12,846 bases of DNA from Minisyncoccota bacterium (GTDB lineage Bacteria > Patescibacteriota > Minisyncoccia > SW-4-49-11). The stretch spans positions 1 through 12,846 of the forward strand of contig JAHEOE010000045.1 in the NCBI GenBank assembly GCA_018609785.1, read 5' to 3'. The notes under the pieces are model-generated. The model worked only from the letters and a program-made list of their open reading frames with translations. It did no database searches and had not been told where the DNA came from. A program made the position numbers and the translations under genes. Positions 7,219-12,846 of the stretch are shown piece after piece (positions within the stretch are counted from its first letter, which is position 1; the number at the start of each line of letters is the position of its first letter).

Positions 7219-7302
7219 ATGCGCTACATTGCCGATCTTCATATTCATTCGTTATATTCGCGAGCGACGTCCAAAGAGATGAATATTGTCTCGCTCGTCT
7301 GA
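7219..7302 (+). pseudogene. N-terminal remnant of a PHP-domain protein (PHP-UvrD helicase type)
   Basis: ATG at 7219 opens 27 codons then TGA. The first 22 or so residues, including IADLHIHSLYSRATSKEM, are the start of a PHP phosphoesterase domain: D-L-H-I-H-S is the first metal-binding motif and SRATSK follows it in PHP proteins that are fused to UvrD-type helicases. After about base 7285 the homology ends and the sequence continues into the inverted helicase fragment. The rest of the PHP domain is missing, so this is a broken gene. The start codon lies 3 nt after the permease stop. Confidence 0.8.
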
Positions 7303-7550
7303 GGGGATAATCCGGGGGACTCTGCCATAGGCGTGAGCATAGATGGTGTGGGCCAATCCATGAAAGGTGGCAATCCACGGTGTTTTAGGTTTGTGACGGC
7401 GAATGCGCTCTCTGAGTTCTTCGGCTGCGTGCGTGTTTTTCCCGTGCCCGGTCCCGCCTCTATGAGGAGCGAGCCTTCCGTCTGTTCGATGGTGTTTTGT
7501 TGTGCGGCATTCATACAAACAGCGAGATCATCGGGGTCAATAAAACGGAC
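7288..7550 (-). pseudogene. Inverted, frameshifted remnant of the UvrD/PcrA helicase N-terminus
   Basis: On the minus strand the frame through 7514 reads FIDPDDLAVCMNAAQQN and then LLIEAGPGTGKTRT, an intact UvrD Walker A. The match then jumps to another frame reading AAEELRERIRRHKPK, WIATFHGLAHTIY (motif Ic TFH) and PRIIPSDERDNI. About 30 codons expected between GKTRT and AAEELRER are missing, and the deletion is out of frame. The fragment ends at about 7288, abutting the PHP start on the opposite strand. In the PHP-UvrD fusion family both parts lie in one protein in the same direction, so this piece has been inverted relative to the PHP start. Large plus-strand frames across it are shadows. 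Non-functional. Confidence 0.8.
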
Positions 7551-9214
7551 TAGAGTTGAGGCTCAAGGGAATCATTTTGTTGAGAACGATTTTGAAGTTG
7601 GTCACGTTCAAAATCCGTTTCTCCGGCATCGGATTCCACATCAACCGATACGTCACCGGATTGATTTTGTTCAAAAGAAGACTGTTGATTTTGCTCGGGA
7701 GTGGATGAAGGTTGAGAAGTCGTGTTTTGATTTAGTCCTTGATCTGAAGGAGATGACTGATCTTCACCGGCAGCATTCTCTTGAGATGAAGAAGAACGAT
7801 TTTGGAGTTGATTACGTTCAAAATCCGTTTCTCCGGTATCCGACTCCACATCTACGGATGTCTCTCCGGATTGCGTTTGTTGTTGAGACGAAGATTGATT
7901 TTGGTTGGGGGCTTGGGTGGAATTATTGGATGGTTCCGCAGGCTCCGGAGTTTCGGGAACCTCGGGGATAGTATCCAACTCATTCTGTAATTCTTCGCGT
8001 TGCTCTTGTCGGAGTTCTTCCACTTGTTGTTGAGCCTCTCGTTGAATTTCCCGTGTTTGTTCTTGTTGTTCTTGAGCACGTTTGCGTATTCGGTCCACTC
8101 GGTTTTGAATATCCTTCAGAGATTTTTCGTGCAGTGAGCGGGCTTCGTTTATCAATTCCTGTGTATTCTCCTGATTCTCCTCAATTTGTTTAGCTATCCC
8201 GGAAATTTCCTGTCCGAAGTTCTCGTATTGTTTGAATATTTCTTCTTGACTCTGTAGACTTTGGGGAGCGTCCGATGTATCAGATGTTGAGTCTTCTTGA
8301 GTATCGGTACTTGTTTGCGCATACATGGTTTGTAATGTTTGAGCACTGTTACGATATTCTTCTGCCGCTTTTTTCGGATTCTGCCGAGCAAATACTTGCA
8401 GTGCATTGATGTGGGTAGAAGAAGTTTCTTTGAGGGCTGTGTTGATTTCTTGTCGATCTTCTTTCGAGAGAGTGTTTTTCTGAGTGAGGGATTGCAAGGG
8501 TATGAGCAGCTCGTCCGTTTTTGTACTTGCTTCTTGAGCCGCGTCGGTATTGTTTTGGCTGGCTTGTTTTATGGATTGGAGCTGATTTGTATATTGCCGA
8601 AGTGAGGTTTGCAGACGGGATTTTTGCGTTTCGGGGAGTTGATTCATTTGGTTGAAATCTTGCTTGAAGGTATCGATGGAAATATCCGTCCCTTTTGGCG
8701 GATTTTTTTGCATCAATGTATCCAAAGACTGTTTGCGGCCGCTCAGAGACACACGCCGAGCTTGTTCTATGCTTGATTGCGCCTCGGACGGTACTTGTTC
8801 TTGAACGCGGGTGAGTATTTCTTGATGCTTTGTTGTTGCTTGGACCATACGAGTTAACGTGTCTTCTCGAGTTTTGGAGAGGTTTTGGGAGACTTGGTCC
8901 AGTTGGCGTTGATATTCGTCGAGTGCCTTGGCTAGGTGTTGATTCTCTTCTTTTTTGGCCAGTTTCCGAGCTTCCGCCAGTCGCTCTTTGGCATAATCGA
9001 TTTGCTTTTGTCCCTTTGCTTCGGCGTTTGCAAAAAAGAGACGGGTGTTTTCCCAACCACGTTCGAGACCGTAGAACCAGTTGCCGGGTGCCAAACCGGC
9101 TTGAGGAAGATCGGTATCACCGTCTTGAGCGGTTACCTCGGTCGTCGGAAGAAGCAGAATGGCAACCGCCACAGTTGGCATAAGATATGCTTTGGAAAAA
9201 GATTTTTTGTTCAT
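7550..9214 (-). CDS. Secreted DUF5667-domain protein with long coiled coil and low-complexity tail
   Basis: 554 aa. A signal peptide covers residues 1-29 (MNKK, hydrophobic 11-22, likely cut VTA|Q). Residues about 36-110 match the DUF5667 pattern (LPQAGLAPGNWFYGLERGWENTRLFF, then AKERLAEARKLAKK), a domain of unknown function common in exported proteins of Patescibacteria and Gram-positives. The middle is helical; 322-415 is a Gln/Glu-rich coiled coil. The tail 416-554 is Ser/Gln/Asn/Glu-rich and holds two copies of an SVDVESDxGETDFER motif (449-474 and 519-544). There is no C-terminal membrane anchor or sorting signal. The ribosome-binding site is a weak AGAGAG before ATG 9214. It is transcribed divergently from the TspO gene. 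Role is unknown; a cell-surface or extracellular structural protein is plausible. Confidence 0.88.
   Translation of the reverse strand: MNKKSFSKAYLMPTVAVAILLLPTTEVTAQDGDTDLPQAGLAPGNWFYGLERGWENTRLFFANAEAKGQKQIDYAKERLAEARKLAKKEENQHLAKALDEYQRQLDQVSQNLSKTREDTLTRMVQATTKHQEILTRVQEQVPSEAQSSIEQARRVSLSGRKQSLDTLMQKNPPKGTDISIDTFKQDFNQMNQLPETQKSRLQTSLRQYTNQLQSIKQASQNNTDAAQEASTKTDELLIPLQSLTQKNTLSKEDRQEINTALKETSSTHINALQVFARQNPKKAAEEYRNSAQTLQTMYAQTSTDTQEDSTSDTSDAPQSLQSQEEIFKQYENFGQEISGIAKQIEENQENTQELINEARSLHEKSLKDIQNRVDRIRKRAQEQQEQTREIQREAQQQVEELRQEQREELQNELDTIPEVPETPEPAEPSNNSTQAPNQNQSSSQQQTQSGETSVDVESDTGETDFERNQLQNRSSSSQENAAGEDQSSPSDQGLNQNTTSQPSSTPEQNQQSSFEQNQSGDVSVDVESDAGETDFERDQLQNRSQQNDSLEPQL
7583..7660 (-). 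repeat. C-terminal 26-residue motif, copy B
   Basis: Encodes residues 519-544 of the DUF5667 protein (SGDVSVDVESDAGETDFER and following DQLQNRS). It matches copy A 210 bp away, also at the DNA level (shared GTTCAAAATCCGTTTCTCCGG on the plus strand). Confidence 0.8.
7793..7870 (-). repeat. C-terminal 26-residue motif, copy A
   Basis: Encodes residues 449-474 of the DUF5667 protein (SGETSVDVESDTGETDFER and following NQLQNRS). With copy B it shows an in-gene duplication of about 70 codons, of which only this motif stayed well conserved. Confidence 0.8.
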
Positions 9215-9257
9215 AAAGTCTCTCTATATCTATTTACAGTTTATCATACTTAGGTGC

Positions 9258-9286
9258 TTGTCAAAATCAGGTTCCTCGCGTAGGAT
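9258..9286 (+). promoter_or_regulatory. Promoter of the tspO-ligase unit
   Basis: TTGTCA (9258-9263), 17 nt spacer, TAGGAT (9281-9286), five and four matches to consensus. Expected start near 9293, with a leader of about 26 nt rich in ATACACATA-like sequence and lacking a Shine-Dalgarno site. The same TAGGAT -10 box is used at 1578-1583. Confidence 0.6.
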
Positions 9287-9318
9287 ACACGTATATACAC
9301 ATAAACGCATACACATCT

Positions 9319-9834
9319 ATGTCTTTTTCTCATATCGGACAGCTTATCTTAGCTATCGTAATCTGTTTTGGTGCCGGAGTGATTGGTGTGATGACCACCG
9401 ACTCGGTCGGAGATTTTTATGACGGTCTTAGTAAACCGGATTTGGCACCGCCGAAAGCAGTTTTCGGTCCGGTTTGGACAGTACTGTATGTTTTGTTGGG
9501 AATTGTCTTATATCGATTGTGGCAAAAACGGAGCGAGTATCAGTTTGTTCGTATTGCGCTGGGCACATTTATTTTCCAATTGGTGCTAAATGCGTTGTGG
9601 ACACCGATTTTCTTTAGTACCAAAGATGCGGGGCTGGCCCTGTTGGTCATCGCGATCATGGATCTTTTGGTGCTTGGGTTAATGGGGCTTATGTGGAATC
9701 GAGATAAAATCAGTGTGGTTCTGTTATTGCCATATCTTGCCTGGATCGGATTTGCGACGTGGTTGAACTATAAGATCTTAATGTTAAATTCGGTCGATGG
9801 AGCTTCCGTGGAAAAATTTACATTTTTATTTTAA
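9319..9834 (+). CDS. tspO: TspO/MBR-family membrane protein
   Basis: 171 aa with five membrane helices (about 5-27, 48-68, 77-97, 103-126, 131-152). The family motifs are plain: KPDLAPPKAVFGPVW (39-53), NALWTPIFF (91-99) and LPYLAWIGFATWLNY (137-151). TspO proteins bind tetrapyrroles and similar ligands and take part in stress responses and porphyrin handling in bacteria; the exact role varies by organism. After the last helix there is a short tail ending KFTFLF. The ATG has no Shine-Dalgarno site but has a promoter at 9258-9286. The ligase gene starts 10 nt after the stop, so they are likely co-transcribed, though no functional link between TspO and DNA ligase is known. Confidence 0.93.
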   Translation: MSFSHIGQLILAIVICFGAGVIGVMTTDSVGDFYDGLSKPDLAPPKAVFGPVWTVLYVLLGIVLYRLWQKRSEYQFVRIALGTFIFQLVLNALWTPIFFSTKDAGLALLVIAIMDLLVLGLMGLMWNRDKISVVLLLPYLAWIGFATWLNYKILMLNSVDGASVEKFTFLF

Positions 9835-9844
9835 TATTTAAGGT

Positions 9845-11572
9845 ATGAATCCTCAGATAATGTTTCAGAATGTGGCGGAGGTCTTTGGTCGATTGGAAGA
9901 GACATCGGCGAACACGGAAATGGTTGGTATCTTGGGAGACTTCTTCTCTGATCTTACCCCGGAGCAAGGACGAAAAGTCGCTTATCTTTTGCGCGGAGAA
10001 GTTACGCCCGATTACGAAGGGCCGGAATTCGGATTGGCTTCCAAGCTGGTGATCAGGTCTTTGGCCTTTGGAAAGAATCGTTCCCAAGAAGAAATTGAGC
10101 AGATGTTTAACGAACACGGCGATCTTGGTACTGTCGCCCGGATGCTTGCTGAGAATAAAGAACAGGGCGAGCTGACTCTGGATGATGTGTTTTCCGAACT
10201 GACCGAAATTGCCTTTGCTGAAGGTGAGGGATCGCAGGAAAGAAAAATAAGTCTTCTGAGCGATTTGGTCAGTCGAGCCACTCCGCAGGAAGCTAAGTAT
10301 ATTGTTCGTGTTGTTTTGGGAACGCTTCGTTTGGGAGTTGGCGATATGACGTTTCTTCAAGGATTGTCTACGGCGCTTACAGGTGACAAGAAACATAAGA
10401 AAATATTGGAGCACGGGTTCAATGTCCTTCCGGATATCGGGGCTATCACGGAACAAGCCATGCGAGAAGGCGTGGAAAGTCTTGCCAACGAAGAACCGGT
10501 GAGCGGTGTCCCGGTACGTGTGATGCTTGCGGGACGGCTTAAAGAAATCGGGCGGGTTTTCGAGCATATTGATAATCCCGTTCATGTAGAATATAAGTAC
10601 GATGGAGAACGAGTGCAGGCACATTTACTTCCGGATGGAGGTGTGAAGTTATTTTCACGCAGACATGAAGATATTACGTCCCAATTTCCCGATCTTGTCA
10701 CTGATTTGAAAGATAGTTTTCATGGAGATCAAGCGATTGTCGAAGGAGAGATAGTGGCAATTGACCCGGAGACCGGAGATTTGCAACCGTTTCAGAAACT
10801 TATGCAACGGCGACGTAAATACAATATTGAAGAATATATCGACAAAATACCGGTTAAAGCATTTTTGTTTGATATGTTGGCATTTAACGGAGAATCATTT
10901 TTGCAAAAGCCGTTGCGATATCGAAAAACAGTGTTGGAAGAACGATTTCCGGAAAACAAAGGAGTAAAACCGGCCAAATACATTACAACCCACGATTTGG
11001 GAGAGGTGGAAAGTTTTTTTGCCGAAGCGGCTGATTGGGGTGCGGAAGGAGTAATTGTGAAAGACGTTGAAAGTCCGTATCAAGCGGGCAGTCGAGGATA
11101 TAATTGGTTGAAGTTTAAGCGGGATTATCGAACCGAACTGGGGGATACGTTTGATGTTGTGGTGATTGGTGCCATATATGGTACCGGACGACGGACCGGT
11201 ACATACGGCTCTTTATTGGTAGCCACGTATGATCCGAACGAAGAGAAATATTATTCGCTTACAAAAGTGGGGGCGGGGTTTACCGATGAGGGCCTTGGAA
11301 ATCTTCCCGAGAGACTTAATGCTGATAAAATCGACCAAAAACCCGGGAATGTTGTGACGAAGATGAAGCCTGATGTCTGGTTCTATCCGAATCAAGTTAT
11401 AGAAATTGAAGGAGCGGAACTTACCGTGAGTCCCACACATACAAGTGCGCAAGAGCTTTTGGACGAAGAAGGCGGTTTGGCCCTCAGGTTTCCGCGGTTT
11501 CTTCGGTGGAGAGAGGATAAACGCGCTGACCAGGCTACCACGCCTCAAGAGGTATACAATTTATATCGATAA
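9845..11572 (+). CDS. lig: ATP-dependent DNA ligase, archaeal type
   Basis: 575 aa, full length for the archaeal/eukaryal ligase I-like family. Order: N-terminal DNA-binding domain (about 1-215), adenylation domain (about 220-430), OB-fold (about 435-575). Motif I is EYKYDGER with the AMP-accepting lysine K251; motif III region AFLFDMLAFNGE (339-350); motif IV EGVIVKD (401-407); motif V WLKFKRDY (421-428); the C-terminal GLALRFPRFLRWREDK (544-559) is motif VI. It seals nicks with ATP in replication or repair. The first ATG (9845) has AAGG only 1 nt upstream; the ATG at 9860 (MFQNVAEVFGRLE) aligns better with usual archaeal N-termini, so the true start may be codon 6. Most bacteria rely on NAD-dependent LigA, so an archaeal-type enzyme suggests an old transfer, as seen in other CPR genomes. 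Confidence 0.95.
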   Translation: MNPQIMFQNVAEVFGRLEETSANTEMVGILGDFFSDLTPEQGRKVAYLLRGEVTPDYEGPEFGLASKLVIRSLAFGKNRSQEEIEQMFNEHGDLGTVARMLAENKEQGELTLDDVFSELTEIAFAEGEGSQERKISLLSDLVSRATPQEAKYIVRVVLGTLRLGVGDMTFLQGLSTALTGDKKHKKILEHGFNVLPDIGAITEQAMREGVESLANEEPVSGVPVRVMLAGRLKEIGRVFEHIDNPVHVEYKYDGERVQAHLLPDGGVKLFSRRHEDITSQFPDLVTDLKDSFHGDQAIVEGEIVAIDPETGDLQPFQKLMQRRRKYNIEEYIDKIPVKAFLFDMLAFNGESFLQKPLRYRKTVLEERFPENKGVKPAKYITTHDLGEVESFFAEAADWGAEGVIVKDVESPYQAGSRGYNWLKFKRDYRTELGDTFDVVVIGAIYGTGRRTGTYGSLLVATYDPNEEKYYSLTKVGAGFTDEGLGNLPERLNADKIDQKPGNVVTKMKPDVWFYPNQVIEIEGAELTVSPTHTSAQELLDEEGGLALRFPRFLRWREDKRADQATTPQEVYNLYR

Positions 11573-11600
11573 AGAGAAAGAATGATGTTTACGTAACACT

Positions 11601-11770
11601 TAGAGGTCATCTCAAAAATAAACTTTTGGTTCCTCTATTTTACGCATATGAAGGGGACAGAGCGTATGAACGAATTTTGGGTATGGTAGGCCGTAGGCGT
11701 TAAATGCCAGTGAATACGTCTCTGTCGCCTTCATAGACTTTCACCTAGAATAATTTTGAGATGGTCTCTA
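11601..11770. mobile_element. MITE-like palindromic element, copy 2 (intact ends)
   Basis: 170 bp, non-coding. Terminal inverted repeats TAGAGGTCATCTCAAAA (11601-11617) and the complement of 11754-11770 agree at 15 of 17 positions. Inside lies a second inverted repeat of about 21 bp (11647-11667 and 11714-11735) flanking a 46 nt loop (11668-11713) nearly identical to that of copy 1. TA lies inside both termini, so a TA target duplication is possible but cannot be separated from the repeat itself. No transposase is encoded; it would be moved in trans. It fills most of the gap between the ligase gene and the next gene. Confidence 0.75.
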
Positions 11771-11785
11771 GAAAGGGAGATGTCA

Positions 11786-11814
11786 TTGACCGTTACTTTT
11801 TGATATGTAATAAT
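11786..11814 (+). promoter_or_regulatory. Promoter of the 108 aa membrane protein gene
   Basis: TTGACC (11786-11791), 17 nt spacer, AATAAT (11809-11814) preceded by TGT, an extended -10. It begins 15 bp outside the right end of MITE copy 2. The leader to 11858 has AAAGGT about 17 nt before the ATG, too far for a normal ribosome-binding site. Confidence 0.6.
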
Positions 11815-11857
11815 ATATGTATAAGGGTAAAACCAAAGGTAAAACATACACATATTT

Positions 11858-12184
11858 ATGGACCCGTTACTTTTACAGATTCTCTATATTATTGGCTTTG
11901 AAGTGATTATTCTTTTGCTCTTGGCCATTATTGCGATGTTCGATATTGTACGAGTGGTGAAAGAAATTCGCCGGATAAGTGAGAAAACGATCTCAACCGT
12001 CGAGGAATTAACAAACATGTTACAGACTGTAACACATAATTTGGCTTCTCTTGTGAACGGAGCGGTGGATATTATGGGGGCGCCCGGCAATTGGTTTGGG
12101 AAAGGTAAAAAGAAAAAGAAGCGCAAGAAAGCAGAGGACACGGATGGTACCACAAAACAAAGAAGTCAAAAAACGCAAAGCTAG
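11858..12184 (+). CDS. Small single-pass membrane protein with Lys-rich tail, 108 aa
   Basis: One membrane helix near the N-terminus (about 5-28, very Leu/Ile-rich), followed by a helical, amphipathic stretch (31-70: VVKEIRRISEKTISTVEEL, then hydrophobic/polar heptad-like spacing), a short Gly/Pro hinge (NWFGKG), and a tail dense in lysine and arginine (82-91). The shape resembles DUF948-type and YtxH-type small membrane proteins, but I cannot place it in a named family. The positive tail should lie in the cytoplasm and could contact nucleic acid or phospholipid; that is inference. It precedes a YtxH-like gene by 57 nt, which has its own promoter, and the two are plausibly related in function. 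Confidence 0.8.
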   Translation: MDPLLLQILYIIGFEVIILLLLAIIAMFDIVRVVKEIRRISEKTISTVEELTNMLQTVTHNLASLVNGAVDIMGAPGNWFGKGKKKKKRKKAEDTDGTTKQRSQKTQS

Positions 12185-12186
12185 AT

Positions 12187-12215
12187 TTGTCGGGAGTCGG
12201 AAGAGATGGTATAAT
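12187..12215 (+). promoter_or_regulatory. Promoter of the YtxH-like gene
   Basis: TTGTCG (12187-12192), 17 nt spacer, perfect TATAAT (12210-12215) with an extended TGG just before it. Expected start near 12222; AAAGGTAG at 12220-12227 is a poor, distant ribosome-binding site for ATG 12242. Confidence 0.7.
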
Positions 12216-12241
12216 AAATAAAAGGTAGTAACGTATATCAT

Positions 12242-12619
12242 ATGAAAAAGAACATTTTTAAAACATTGGTTGTTGGAACAGCTCTTGGAGGAGCACTTGG
12301 AGTACTGTTTGCTCCCAAATCCGGAAAAGAGACCCGAAAAGATATCAAACGCGCGTATCAGGACGTAAGTAAGGATGTTGCCAAACGAGCAAAAGAAGCC
12401 GGTGAACTCACCAGAGAAAAGTACGATGAAATTGTTGATAAAGCGGTCAGCGAGTATAAGCGTGTCAAAGACATGACCGAGGAACAGGTTTCTACGCTTA
12501 AAGAAAATTTGAAGTCCGAATGGGAGGAATCGGCAGAACAAGGAGAAGAACAAACGCAAACAAAGCGTGCCGGTCGAGGACGACGAAGTAAGCAAGCCGC
12601 GGACTCGGAGACTGAATAA
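12242..12619 (+). CDS. YtxH-domain small membrane protein
   Basis: 125 aa. The N-terminal segment FKTLVVGTALGGALGVLFAP (6-25) followed by KSGKETRKDIK is the YtxH pattern: a glycine-rich helix, the FAPKSGKETR box, then a long charged amphipathic helix (about 30-98). The C-terminal tail (99-125) is Gln/Arg/Glu-rich and basic at RAGRGRRSK. YtxH proteins are small membrane proteins linked to general stress in Bacillus; their molecular role is unknown. It has its own promoter and ends before a strong terminator, so it is a single-gene unit or the end of a short operon with the 108 aa gene. Confidence 0.88.
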   Translation: MKKNIFKTLVVGTALGGALGVLFAPKSGKETRKDIKRAYQDVSKDVAKRAKEAGELTREKYDEIVDKAVSEYKRVKDMTEEQVSTLKENLKSEWEESAEQGEEQTQTKRAGRGRRSKQAADSETE

Positions 12620-12638
12620 TATCAATATTTTGATAAAT

Positions 12639-12680
12639 GCTCTCCTCTTTTCAAAGTGAAGGAGGAGGGCTATTTTATTT
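12639..12680 (+). terminator. Intrinsic terminator after the YtxH-like gene
   Basis: A 13 bp stem with three G-U pairs, GCTCTCCTCTTTT (12639-12651) and GAAGGAGGAGGGC (12658-12670), loop CAAAGT, then TATTTTATTT. It lies 20 nt after the stop codon at 12617-12619. Confidence 0.85.
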
Positions 12681-12691
12681 AGATCAAGAAT

Positions 12692-12846
12692 ATGGCTCGA
12701 AAAACATGGCTTATAACCGGAGGTATAGGTTTGGGAGTAGCGCTCTTGGGAGTTGGTGGGGCTATATATGTATCAACGTTTCATACTGATGTAATTTTTT
12801 CGGAAAAGGAAGAAAGACAAGAAGGTACCCCGGAACGGAATGAACC
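12692..12846 (+). CDS. Start of a membrane-anchored protein, cut by the window edge
   Basis: ATG at 12692 opens 51 codons still open at the last base. The first residues MARKTW are followed by a glycine-rich hydrophobic segment (about 7-28), read as an uncleaved N-terminal anchor or signal sequence, then a polar, Glu-rich stretch. The ATG comes 12 nt after the T-rich tail of the terminator and has no clear ribosome-binding site (AGATCAAGAAT). Too little is visible to assign a family. It is likely the first gene of the next unit. Confidence 0.6.
   Translation, partial: MARKTWLITGGIGLGVALLGVGGAIYVSTFHTDVIFSEKEERQEGTPERNE

Noticed and set aside
7333..7971. A 212-codon open frame on the plus strand.
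   Set aside because: It runs antisense through the helicase remnant and the 3' end of the DUF5667 gene, has no family features, and is a shadow of those minus-strand reading frames.
8349..9056. A 235-codon open frame on the minus strand inside the DUF5667 gene.
   Set aside because: Same strand, other frame, rich in Arg/Ser/Pro with no coherent fold; it is a by-product of the Gln/Glu-rich coding sequence.
9236..9264. TTGACA on the minus strand (complement of 9259-9264) as a promoter for the DUF5667 gene.
   Set aside because: At 16-18 nt spacing the -10 position reads AAACTG, AACTGT or ACTGTA, which do not resemble TATAAT.
9818..10624. A 268-codon minus-strand frame opposite the ligase gene.
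   Set aside because: It covers the ligase N-terminal domain, which has clear family homology on the plus strand; the antisense frame shows no motifs.
11589..11596. TTACGTAA palindrome next to the left end of element copy 2, considered as an integration site.
   Set aside because: It is only 8 bp, is not repeated at the other end or at copy 1, and is common by chance.

Overview
The window looks like a piece of a bacterial chromosome from a small-genome lineage, most likely the Patescibacteria/CPR group. This is inferred from gene content: a DUF5667 secreted protein, a YtxH-like small membrane protein, an archaeal-type ATP-dependent DNA ligase, a COG3044 ABC-class ATPase, many genes without a clear Shine-Dalgarno site, and short intergenic gaps. 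Good sigma70-type promoters (one with perfect TTGACA-17-TATAAT) argue for Bacteria rather than Archaea. TGA is used as a stop codon, so the UGA-recoded Gracilibacteria/Absconditabacteria are unlikely.

Layout. 1-810: 3' part of a COG3044 ATPase. 811-1610: two small unrecognised minus-strand genes, each with its own strong promoter and terminator. 1644-1815: a MITE-like palindromic element. 1870-3848: a translationally coupled MacB/LolCDE-type ABC exporter pair. 3953-7215: a complete glycine betaine (OpuA/ProU-type) uptake operon with binding protein, CBS-containing ATPase and permease, and an attenuator-like hairpin after the binding protein. 7219-7550: a scrambled remnant of a PHP-UvrD helicase gene, with its first part on the plus strand and an internal part on the minus strand. 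7550-9214: a minus-strand secreted DUF5667/coiled-coil protein with a duplicated C-terminal motif. 9258-11572: a TspO/MBR-family membrane protein and a DNA ligase, probably one operon. 11601-11770: a second copy of the MITE-like element. 11858-12846: two small membrane-anchored proteins (the second YtxH-like), a terminator, and the start of another membrane-anchored protein cut by the window edge.

The physiological theme is envelope and osmotic function: uptake of an osmoprotectant, an ABC exporter of the MacB class, TspO, and several anchored or secreted proteins. The most unusual signal is the pair of about 170 bp palindromic elements. Their outer arms are in opposite orientation while their roughly 46 nt central loops are in the same orientation, which implies that the centre flipped inside the element. 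No transposase, tRNA, rRNA or CRISPR array was seen.
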